DNA from: an uncultured Actinomycetes bacterium
Lineage (GTDB): Bacteria > Actinomycetota > Acidimicrobiia > Acidimicrobiales > RAAP-2
NCBI GenBank assembly: GCA_903832015.1
Contig: CAIKZX010000047.1
Location: 1-36,586, forward strand
Reading direction: 5' to 3'
Length of the DNA stretch: 36,586 nucleotides
Positions within the stretch are counted from its first letter, which is position 1. Every line of letters starts with the position of its first letter. Both the position numbers and the translations under genes were made by a program. The notes beneath the pieces were generated by a model. It was given only the letters and a program-made list of their open reading frames with translations. It made no database searches and was not told the DNA's origin. Of this stretch, positions 26,532-34,379 are shown in pieces.

Positions 26532-27725
26532 ATGTCTAGATCCTCCACTCCCAAACTTCGCCCCCTACCCTTTAACGCGCCCGTCAGGGCTTGGGCCCTT
26601 AGCGAGTGGGCCCTGATTCCCTTGCGACTCTTCTTGAGCGTTACCTTCATTTACGGCGGTCTCATGAAACTGGCCAACCCTAACTTTCTAAATCCTCAGA
26701 GTCCCATCTCGATTTACCAGCAACTCGCTGGCTCCATTCGCATCAGCCCAATCCACTCGTTAATTTCCCCCCTCACCCACTACGCGAAGGGGCTGGGTAT
26801 TTTTATCGCTTTCGCGGAATTGGCGGTAGGTCTAGGGTCACTTTTGGGACTGTGGACCCGCATCGCCGCCATAGGCGGAGCCTTCATTTCACTCTCACTC
26901 TTCCTGACAGTTTCTTTTCACTCTTCGCCCTACTTCGTTGGATCGGACATCGTTTTTCTCTTCGCTTGGCTGCCCTTCATCATCGCGGGGTCAGGTTCAC
27001 GATTCAGCGTCGACTCCTTCGTCGCAAATCGAGTTGCAAAAGAAAAGAACTTGCCCAATCCCGCATTGGTACCGATTGCGTTCTCGACCGTTCAAAATAT
27101 TTGTGGCAACTTCGAACAGGGTACGTGCAAGGCCCAGCAGGGTGCGGCGTGTAACGCCGACCTCTGTCCCGTCCTTCTAGGTGCGCGCGCTCCGCGTGTC
27201 ACTCGGGTGAGTGGCGATGCCATCGACCGACGCACTCTCGTAGTAAGTGGTGTGGCAGCCGCGTCTTTGGGTGGGGCGGCACTCGTTCTCGGCGGCTTCA
27301 CTAGTGACATGGGACGCTTGATTGGTGGGACAAAAAATCCCAAGGCGGGACCTTCACTTGGCGGCACCACTACGACGAACGCCACCGGCTCAACGACTAC
27401 CACGGCACCCGCCGCCGCCCACGGCACGAAGCTCGGTGCCGCTAGCCAGGTGCCAGAGGGCCACGCCGTACCTTTCACCATCCCTTCGAATAATGATCCG
27501 GGCATCGTGTTGCACAAGGGTGGGAAGTTCTTGGCCTACGACGCGGTGTGCCCCCACGCCGGATGCTCCGTGGGCTATTCCAAGTCAGCTAATCAGTTCC
27601 AGTGCCCCTGTCACGGCTCGGCCTTTGACGTAGAGACCGGAGCGGTACTCGCCGGTCCAGCTTCGTCCGGACTTACGCCTTTAAAGGTGGTCGAGGGAAG
27701 TGACGGTAACCTCTACCTACAGTGA
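26532..27725 (+). CDS. DoxX-like membrane domain + Cys4 linker + internal Tat-like signal + Rieske [2Fe-2S] domain fusion
   Basis: DoxX-like N-terminus (LIPLRLFLSVTFIYGGLMKLANPNF); CGNFEQGTCKAQQGAACNADLC; DRRTLVVSGVAAASLGGAALVLGG; Rieske CPHAGCSVGYSKSANQFQCPCHGSAFD. Confidence 0.88.
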   Translation: MSRSSTPKLRPLPFNAPVRAWALSEWALIPLRLFLSVTFIYGGLMKLANPNFLNPQSPISIYQQLAGSIRISPIHSLISPLTHYAKGLGIFIAFAELAVGLGSLLGLWTRIAAIGGAFISLSLFLTVSFHSSPYFVGSDIVFLFAWLPFIIAGSGSRFSVDSFVANRVAKEKNLPNPALVPIAFSTVQNICGNFEQGTCKAQQGAACNADLCPVLLGARAPRVTRVSGDAIDRRTLVVSGVAAASLGGAALVLGGFTSDMGRLIGGTKNPKAGPSLGGTTTTNATGSTTTTAPAAAHGTKLGAASQVPEGHAVPFTIPSNNDPGIVLHKGGKFLAYDAVCPHAGCSVGYSKSANQFQCPCHGSAFDVETGAVLAGPASSGLTPLKVVEGSDGNLYLQ

Positions 27726-28408
27726 GCACCCATCAGCGTCGAGCCCTCGTTGTCGAAGATGACCAAGCCTTAGCCTTGATCATCGCCGAACTTCTTTCGG
27801 ACGAAGGTTTCGAGGTTGAGACCAAGCATGACGGTGACTCTGGGTATCAGGCCGCAATTACCAGCGACTTCGATGTCATTATTTTGGACCTTATGTTGCC
27901 CAAACGCAATGGCTTTAAGGTCTGCACCGATATTCGGGCGCTGGGAGTTGGCACGCCGCTTCTCATGCTCACCGCAAAAGGCGGAGACTTGGATGAGATT
28001 GAAGGACTGGAGGCGGGCGCCGATGATTTTCTTCGCAAACCCTTCGAACGGGCAAAACTTCTGGCCCACGTTCACGCATTAATTCGCCGGTTCGAGCGTA
28101 ATGTAAACAATCAAATCCGCATTGGCGACCTACAAATTCACGCAGCTCAACGCAGAGCCGAGCTCAATGGCGTTGAGGTAAGTCTTACTCCGCGGGAGTT
28201 TTCTCTGCTGGAGTTTTTAATCACTCGACCCGGTGAGACTAAGACCAAGAGTGAAATCCTGCGCGCAGTATGGGGCGAAGACTTTGACGGTGACCCAAAC
28301 ATCATCGAGGTGTACGTGGGTTACCTACGTCGGAAAATCGATCAACCCGGGCAAGAATCGCTCATACATACTGTTCGAGGAATCGGCTACAACATGAGAA
28401 CCGCATAA
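27722..28408 (+). CDS. OmpR/PhoB-family response regulator
   Basis: ALVVEDDQALALIIAELL, DVIILDLMLPKRNGF, LMLTAKG, winged-helix C-terminus ending VYVGYLRRKID...IHTVRGIGYNMR; GTGA overlap with the upstream gene. Confidence 0.96.
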   Translation: MSTHQRRALVVEDDQALALIIAELLSDEGFEVETKHDGDSGYQAAITSDFDVIILDLMLPKRNGFKVCTDIRALGVGTPLLMLTAKGGDLDEIEGLEAGADDFLRKPFERAKLLAHVHALIRRFERNVNNQIRIGDLQIHAAQRRAELNGVEVSLTPREFSLLEFLITRPGETKTKSEILRAVWGEDFDGDPNIIEVYVGYLRRKIDQPGQESLIHTVRGIGYNMRTA

Positions 28409-29787
28409 TGGCTACTAACCAAAAGCTGTCAGTCCGAGCACGACTAACAATTTCTTTCGTGGTAGCGGTAGCGGCGATTCTTATTTCGGCCAGTTTCGGA
28501 CTTTTCTTTTTGATGCACAAGTCACTTGCCTCCCAGGCGCAAAACCAAGTTGACGCCGCCATCAGTGCGGCGCAGTCCAATCTCGTTCTGAATTCAAGTG
28601 CGGGCACTAAAACTCAAATCCTTACGCCTCATGGCTATGTGGTTTTGCAACTCACGAACGCTGCCGGGACCAAGGTGTGGGCGGCGACCTCGACAATCTC
28701 GAACGCCCCCGTGCTGGCGCACACCTCGGGCAGCCTCTCGTCGGCTGGGTTGAAGACGGTGATCGACCAGTCACTGTCGAACCAAGAGATCACGAGCCAA
28801 CTCAGCTTTCCCACGGTGGTCACTATCAGCACCGACAAGGGCCCGGGGCTGCTTTTCGGGTTTGTGTACGGCAATACCATTACCCGCAGTGATCACTTAC
28901 TCGTAGCGGGAATTCTGGCCTCGGCCCCCTTGCTGTTGTTGTTCATGAGTGCGATGTTCTGGCTCGGTATTGGTCGAGCGCTAGCTCCGGTGGACTCGAT
29001 TCGGCGTCAGGCGGACGCGATCGCCTCGACTGGTTTGGGTGAACGGATTGAGGTGACTCCTGGACGCGACGAAATCGCCCGCATGGCCGCCACCGTTAAT
29101 GAGATGCTGGACCGTCTCGAGGCCTCAGCCACTACGCAAAAAGAATTCATCTCGAATGCCTCGCACGAATTGCGCAGCCCGCTCACGACGGTGCTCGCCA
29201 CGCTCGAACGCGCCCAAGCCAACCCGGAAGATGAAAATTGGCCGGGGACCGCGGAACGACTCTTACTGGAGAGTCGACGGTTAGAGGCAACCATCAACGA
29301 CCTGTTCTGGCTCGCTAAAAACGACGAACGGCGTCAGATGAATAATCGTACCGATGTTGACCTGGACGACATCTTGTACGACGAAGCGACTCGCGCGAAA
29401 TCTCTGACCAAACTCCGCGTGGACGTCAGTCACGTGAAGCCAACTCGAGTGCACGCGAATGCGTCAATGATGAATCGTTTAATTCGTAACGTTGTCGACA
29501 ATGCGATACGCCACTCCAGCGAAGTGCTGACCTTCGCCAGTTTTTACGAAGGGGATGAGGCGGTGCTCCTGGTAAATAATGACGGAGAAGCAATCGACGT
29601 CGCCACTAGTAGCCAGTTCTTTCTGCGATTCGTTCGAGCTGACGCCGCGCGATCTCGCGAAAGTGGCGGAACCGGACTTGGCCTTACAATCGTGCAAGAA
29701 ATTTGTACCCTGCACGGTGGAAGAGCACGCTTCGTCGAAGCACCGGTGGGAACGACAATTGAACTGCGGATCAAGCGACAGAGTTAG
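28408..29787 (+). CDS. Sensor histidine kinase (HAMP + HisKA + HATPase)
   Basis: Two TM helices; FISNASHELRSPLTTVLATLE (H-box), MNRLIRNVVDNAIRHS (N-box), SGGTGLGLTIVQEI (G-box); TAATG coupling. Confidence 0.96.
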   Translation: MATNQKLSVRARLTISFVVAVAAILISASFGLFFLMHKSLASQAQNQVDAAISAAQSNLVLNSSAGTKTQILTPHGYVVLQLTNAAGTKVWAATSTISNAPVLAHTSGSLSSAGLKTVIDQSLSNQEITSQLSFPTVVTISTDKGPGLLFGFVYGNTITRSDHLLVAGILASAPLLLLFMSAMFWLGIGRALAPVDSIRRQADAIASTGLGERIEVTPGRDEIARMAATVNEMLDRLEASATTQKEFISNASHELRSPLTTVLATLERAQANPEDENWPGTAERLLLESRRLEATINDLFWLAKNDERRQMNNRTDVDLDDILYDEATRAKSLTKLRVDVSHVKPTRVHANASMMNRLIRNVVDNAIRHSSEVLTFASFYEGDEAVLLVNNDGEAIDVATSSQFFLRFVRADAARSRESGGTGLGLTIVQEICTLHGGRARFVEAPVGTTIELRIKRQS

Positions 29788-30254
29788 TAGCGCGTAATTC
29801 CCTCGAGCTCCAACAAGGATCGTTTCAGTTCGAGTCCGCCACCGTATCCCCCTAAACCAGCACTAGCCACCACCCGATGACAGGGGGTAATGATCGGCCA
29901 GGGGTTGTGGCCGTTAGCGGTGCCAACGGCCCGAAAGGCGAGGGGGTGTCCAATGTCTCTGGCCACCTCGCCGTAGGTGCGGGTCTGCCCGTAGGCAATG
30001 GCGTCGATGGCGCCCCACACCGAGAGTCGAAAGTCGGAGGCGAGTACGGGGCATCGCCGGAGGGAAAACACCGTGCGGCGCCTTTTGAAGTACTCCTCCA
30101 GTTGCGTCTTGGCTCGGAGGGCGTGTTGTGCACCGTCGCCCTGGAGGGTGGGAAATTTTCGGCCCGGCATGTGAATCTCGCAGATTCCCTGAGCACAGGC
30201 CTCCACCGTCCACGTTCCCATTGGTGAGCGCACCGAGATGAGAGATGAGGCCAT
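29784..30254 (-). CDS. ogt: Methylated-DNA--protein-cysteine S-methyltransferase
   Basis: Active-site motif ITPCHRVVASAGLGGYGGGLELKRSLLELEG; AIAYGQTRTYGEVA. Confidence 0.94.
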   Translation of the reverse strand: MASSLISVRSPMGTWTVEACAQGICEIHMPGRKFPTLQGDGAQHALRAKTQLEEYFKRRRTVFSLRRCPVLASDFRLSVWGAIDAIAYGQTRTYGEVARDIGHPLAFRAVGTANGHNPWPIITPCHRVVASAGLGGYGGGLELKRSLLELEGITRY

Positions 30255-30276
30255 GAATACTTTTTAGCCGAAATGG

Positions 30277-30288
30277 CCCCCGCGGGGG
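30277..30288. repeat. Palindrome CCCCCGCGGGGG between divergent ogt and pntAA
   Basis: Perfect 12-bp palindrome in a 68-bp divergent intergenic region. Confidence 0.5.
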
Positions 30289-30310
30289 TCTAGCAACGGA
30301 CGCGAAAAGG

Positions 30311-30325
30311 TACGCTTACTAAATG
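30311..30325 (+). promoter_or_regulatory. Candidate -10 (TACGCT) placed for a leaderless pntAA transcript
   Basis: TACGCT at 30311-30316, 6-nt spacer, ATG at 30323; no RBS-like sequence between. Confidence 0.4.
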
Positions 30326-31471
30326 AAGATTGCGCTCTATAAAGAGTCACGGCCCGGGGAAACCCGTGTTGCGCTCACGCCAGATGCCGTTAAGGCCTTC
30401 GTGGCGGACGGTTGGGAAGTACAAGTACAAAAGGGTGCTGGTACGCTCGCTCACTTTGTTGATGAGGCCTACTTGGCCGTTGGCGCGGTACTAGTTGACA
30501 CCCCGAGTGGTGAGGTCAATGTTCGGGTGAATGCTCCGACGATTACTGAGGCTCAGGCCTTGCCCGAGGGCTCCTTACACCTCAGTTTTCTTTCGCCCCT
30601 TCTTAATCAAGATGTCGTGCGCACACTAAATGATCGAAAAGTAACCGTTCTGAGTTTTGACCTGCTGCCACGTATTTCGCGGGCGCAGTACATGGACGCC
30701 CTCTCGTCGCAGGCAACCGTGTCCGGTTACCGCGCCGCCCTGGCGGGAGCGGAGTACTTTGACCGCTTCTTCCCGTTGTTGACCACGGCAGCTGGGACGA
30801 TTCGTCCCGCCAAAGTTTTGGTCATGGGGGTTGGGGTGGCTGGTCTACAGGCAATCGCCACCGCCAAGCGGTTGGGCGCCAAGGTTCGCGCCTACGACGT
30901 ACGTTCCGCGGCCAAGGAAGAGGCCGAGTCGGCCGGTGCGGTCTTTGTACAACTGGGCGTTACCGCTGACGCAGCGGGTGGCTACGCGCGTGAATTGACC
31001 GAGGCCGAAAAGACGGAGCAACAAGCAGCGCTCGTGAACGAAGTGGCGTCGGCGGACATTGTCATCACCACCGCCGCCGTCCCTGGCCGCAAGGCCCCAA
31101 TTTTGGTCACCAAGACCATGGTTGAAGCGATGGGTGAGGGCGCAATCATTATCGACATGGCGGCCGATGGCGGTGGAAACTGTGAACTGACCAAGGCTGG
31201 CGAAACCGTTATCCACGGTGGTGTGCGCGTCATTGGACTGAGCAACCCACCAGCGCAAATGGGCGCCAGTGCCAGTTTCATGTACGCCAATAATGTGGTG
31301 AAACTTCTCGGGCTATTTGGGGCCAAGGGTACCCTGGCCCCGGATTGGAATGACGAAGTAGTTATCGGGGTTACCGTCGCCCGCAATGGTCAAGTGAATC
31401 ACGCCCCCACGGCAGAGGCCCTTGGAGTGGCCCACGTCGCAATTACCCCACAACCAAAGGAAAACGCCTAA
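30323..31471 (+). CDS. pntAA: NAD(P) transhydrogenase alpha subunit, part 1
   Basis: MKIALYKESRPGETRVALTPDAVKAF, VLVMGVGVAGLQAIATAKRLGAKVRAYDVRSAAKEEAESAGA. Confidence 0.96.
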   Translation: MKIALYKESRPGETRVALTPDAVKAFVADGWEVQVQKGAGTLAHFVDEAYLAVGAVLVDTPSGEVNVRVNAPTITEAQALPEGSLHLSFLSPLLNQDVVRTLNDRKVTVLSFDLLPRISRAQYMDALSSQATVSGYRAALAGAEYFDRFFPLLTTAAGTIRPAKVLVMGVGVAGLQAIATAKRLGAKVRAYDVRSAAKEEAESAGAVFVQLGVTADAAGGYARELTEAEKTEQQAALVNEVASADIVITTAAVPGRKAPILVTKTMVEAMGEGAIIIDMAADGGGNCELTKAGETVIHGGVRVIGLSNPPAQMGASASFMYANNVVKLLGLFGAKGTLAPDWNDEVVIGVTVARNGQVNHAPTAEALGVAHVAITPQPKENA

Positions 31472-31785
31472 TGGGAAATGTCCTGTTGCAGTACTCCACC
31501 GTTTTGATGCTCAGCATCTTCATCGGTATCGAAATTGTTGCCAAGGTGCCGTCAATCTTGCACACACCACTCATGAGTGGCTCCAACGCAATTCACGGCG
31601 TCATTTTGGTGGGGTCCATGATTGTGCTGGGTAACGCCAACACCAACCTCGAAGAGGTTCTGGGCTTTCTCGCCGTACTTTTGGCGACCTTGAACGTAGT
31701 GGGCGGGTTTGTCGTGACCGACCGCATGTTGGAAATGTTTAAACCCAAGAAAAAGGTTGAGAAGAATGAGGAGGCCGCCCAATGA
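31471..31785 (+). CDS. pntAB: NAD(P) transhydrogenase alpha subunit, part 2 (membrane)
   Basis: SIFIGIEIVAKVPSILHTPLMSGSNAIHGVILVGSMIVLG, FVVTDRMLEMFK; between pntAA and pntB. Confidence 0.95.
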   Translation: MGNVLLQYSTVLMLSIFIGIEIVAKVPSILHTPLMSGSNAIHGVILVGSMIVLGNANTNLEEVLGFLAVLLATLNVVGGFVVTDRMLEMFKPKKKVEKNEEAAQ

Positions 31786-33176
31786 GTCGCGATACCCTCA
31801 TCAACCTGCTGTATCTCTTCTCGGCGACCACCTTCCTGCTAGCGCTCAAGGGACTGGGTTCACCTAAGCGTGCTCGACGTGGAAATTTCATCGCCGCCGT
31901 CGGGATGACCGTAGCAATTGGCGCCACCTTCTTTAAGCACGTGGATGGACATCCCTTGCATCACGTCGGGCTCATAATTTTGGCGATGGTGATTGGCGTA
32001 ATCGTGGCCGTCCCCACCGCGCGTTTGGTGCAAATGACCGCAATGCCCCAACTCGTGGCCATTTTTAATGGAGTAGGTGGTGGTGCGGCAGCACTCGTAT
32101 CTATTACCGAGTTCATGCACATTCACTCAACCAGTCCCGCCACCTACGTAACACTCGAAGTGCTACTCGGCGTTCTAATCGGAACGGTTTCCTTCTCGGG
32201 TTCTGCGATTGCCTACGCCAAATTGCAGGAGCTGATGACCGGTCGTCCCGTCACCTACCCCGGTCAGCAAATATTCAATGGTCTGATGGGTCTGGCCGCC
32301 CTCGGCTTCATCGTGACGATGCTGGTTACTGGATCTATGGTTTTGTTATGGGCGTTGCTCGCCGTTTCCTTCGTCCTGGGAATCGCGTTTGTACTACCTA
32401 TTGGCGGTGCCGACGTTCCCGTCTTGATTTCGTTGCTGAACTCATTCACTGGACTCGCGGTGGCGGCTTCGGGCTTCACCTTGGGTTCCAACCTACTTAT
32501 TGTTGCCGGTACTCTCGTCGGCGCATCGGGAATCTTGCTAACGCGCCTGATGTCAAAAGCGATGGGTCGCAGCTTGGCGAATGTTCTCTTCTCGGCCTTT
32601 GGCTCAGCGACCACGAGTGGTGCGGCTGCCGCTGGGGAAGAGCGTCCCGTGCGATCAGCGTCACCAGAAGATGTTGCGGTGCTGCTCGGACTCGCTTCGA
32701 AAGTCGTAATTATTCCTGGTTATGGTTTGGCCGTTGCGCAGGCTCAGCACGTACTCCGTGAGCTCGCTGAAGTTCTCGAGAGTAAGGGAATTGAAGTGGA
32801 CTACGCCATTCACCCCGTCGCTGGTCGTATGCCGGGTCACATGAATGTTCTGCTCGCGGAAGCCAACGTGCCTTACGAACAACTAAAGGAAATGGACGAA
32901 GCCAACATCGAGCTGCAAACAGCCGACGTAGCAATCGTGGTTGGCGCGAACGACACCGTTAACCCCGCGGCCAAGGATGACCCGAGCTCGCCAATTTACG
33001 GCATGCCGATCATCAACGCAGACCTCGCCGAGAACGTCTTGTTCTTGAAGCGCTCGATGCGCCCAGGCTTTGCAGGTATTGAGAACGAGTTGCTCTACAA
33101 CCCCAAGACCACTTTGGTCTTTGGTGATGCTAAGGACACCCTGACCAAGATGGTGGCGGCGGTCAAGCAGAACTAA
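31782..33176 (+). CDS. pntB: NAD(P) transhydrogenase beta subunit
   Basis: TAMPQLVAIFNGVGGGAAALVS, VIIPGYGLAVAQAQHVLREL, HPVAGRMPGHMNVLLAEANVPYEQL, VVGANDTVNPAAKDDPSSPIYGMPI. Confidence 0.97.
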   Translation: MSRDTLINLLYLFSATTFLLALKGLGSPKRARRGNFIAAVGMTVAIGATFFKHVDGHPLHHVGLIILAMVIGVIVAVPTARLVQMTAMPQLVAIFNGVGGGAAALVSITEFMHIHSTSPATYVTLEVLLGVLIGTVSFSGSAIAYAKLQELMTGRPVTYPGQQIFNGLMGLAALGFIVTMLVTGSMVLLWALLAVSFVLGIAFVLPIGGADVPVLISLLNSFTGLAVAASGFTLGSNLLIVAGTLVGASGILLTRLMSKAMGRSLANVLFSAFGSATTSGAAAAGEERPVRSASPEDVAVLLGLASKVVIIPGYGLAVAQAQHVLRELAEVLESKGIEVDYAIHPVAGRMPGHMNVLLAEANVPYEQLKEMDEANIELQTADVAIVVGANDTVNPAAKDDPSSPIYGMPIINADLAENVLFLKRSMRPGFAGIENELLYNPKTTLVFGDAKDTLTKMVAAVKQN

Positions 33177-34096
33177 GCGGTTAAGCGGTTTAGCTCGGCC
33201 ACAACTTCAAGGGGCAGGGTAGTCGCCGCCGCTGCGTTGGCCTGAATCTGGGCCCGAGAGGAAGCACCAGCAATCACCGAGGCCACTTGGTGGTGGCTCA
33301 GTAACCAGCTGAAAGCGAGCGTGAGTAGTGGGGTGTTGATCTCCTCGGCGTACGCCAAGAGAGAACTCACCTTGTTACGAATGCCCTCAGAATGCCAGTG
33401 GGCTTTGCGGTCGTCGGACATGCTGGCGAGTCGAATGTTCTCGGGCATTGGCTCGTTGGGGTCAACCTTGCCGGTCAACCAACCGTTAGCGAGTGGGTAG
33501 TAGGGGAGAAAGCCAAGCCCGACCTCATCGCAGGCCTCAAGTACTCCGTCGTTCTCGGGGTCTCGGGCCAATAATGAATATTGGTTTTGCACGGAAACAA
33601 AAGACTTTTTGGAACCAGCGGCCACCTTGTACTCGCGAAGTTGTTCCGCGGTCAAGTTAGAGCAACCAATTTCACGAATCTTGCCCGCATCGATTAGGTC
33701 ATGCAATGCGGCCATCATGTCCTCCGCGGCGGTGACTCCATCGGGGAAGTGCCACTGGTACAGGTCGATGTACTCAACACCCAGACGAGCAAGCGAGGCA
33801 TCGCAGGCTTTGCGAATGTAGTCGGGCGACGAAGAGAACTGAGTGTCGCCAACGCCACCCATGCCATATTTTGTGGCGATGATTGCTTCGTCCCGGCGGT
33901 GCCGCAGCGAGTTGCCCAAAAAGACCTCGGACTGAGTGCCGCCGTAGATGTCGGCGTTATCAAAGAAATTCACGCCCACATCGAGGGCCCCGTGTACTAC
34001 CTCGTCGGTGCCGGACTGGTCGAGCCGAGCGCCGAAGTTATTACACCCAACACCAACTACCGACACCTGTAATGAACCGAGTGAACGCTTTTGCAT
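33173..34096 (-). CDS. Aldo/keto reductase
   Basis: GVNFFDNADIYGGTQSEVFLG, ATKYGMGG, YIDLYQWHFPDG, IREIGCSNLTAEQL. Start reassigned to ATG 34096. Confidence 0.94.
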   Translation of the reverse strand: MQKRSLGSLQVSVVGVGCNNFGARLDQSGTDEVVHGALDVGVNFFDNADIYGGTQSEVFLGNSLRHRRDEAIIATKYGMGGVGDTQFSSSPDYIRKACDASLARLGVEYIDLYQWHFPDGVTAAEDMMAALHDLIDAGKIREIGCSNLTAEQLREYKVAAGSKKSFVSVQNQYSLLARDPENDGVLEACDEVGLGFLPYYPLANGWLTGKVDPNEPMPENIRLASMSDDRKAHWHSEGIRNKVSSLLAYAEEINTPLLTLAFSWLLSHHQVASVIAGASSRAQIQANAAAATTLPLEVVAELNRLTA

Positions 34097-34184
34097 AGTA
34101 TTCCTTTGACCCCTACAGCCTAGGCAAATCAACTGTCTTCTTGAGGTGGTATTCGAGGGGTACGATGGAAGCAAAGGAGTCCGT

Positions 34185-34376
34185 ATGAGAGTAAAAGTGA
34201 ACTACGACCTCTGCAGTTCGAACGCGGTCTGCATGGGCATTGCCCCCGAGGTCTTTGAAGTCCGAGATGACGGCTACCTCTACCTCCTTACCGAAACGCC
34301 TGGCCCTGAACTTGCCGACAAGGTGAAGCTGGCCGCTCAGGCATGTCCCAACGGGGCAATCTCGGTTGAGGAGTAA
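34185..34376 (+). CDS. Small ferredoxin, 3Fe-4S type (CxxNxxC...CP)
   Basis: MRVKVNYDLCSSNAVCMGIAPEVFEVRDDGYLYLL...AAQACPNGAISVEE; AAAGGAG RBS; TACGAT -10-like element upstream. Confidence 0.88.
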   Translation: MRVKVNYDLCSSNAVCMGIAPEVFEVRDDGYLYLLTETPGPELADKVKLAAQACPNGAISVEE

Positions 34377-34379
34377 GAA

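Noticed and set aside
34097-34174. N-terminal extension of the aldo/keto reductase ORF
   Set aside because: AKR homology starts at MQKRSLGSLQVSVVGVGCNNFG (34096); the upstream residues look non-coding.
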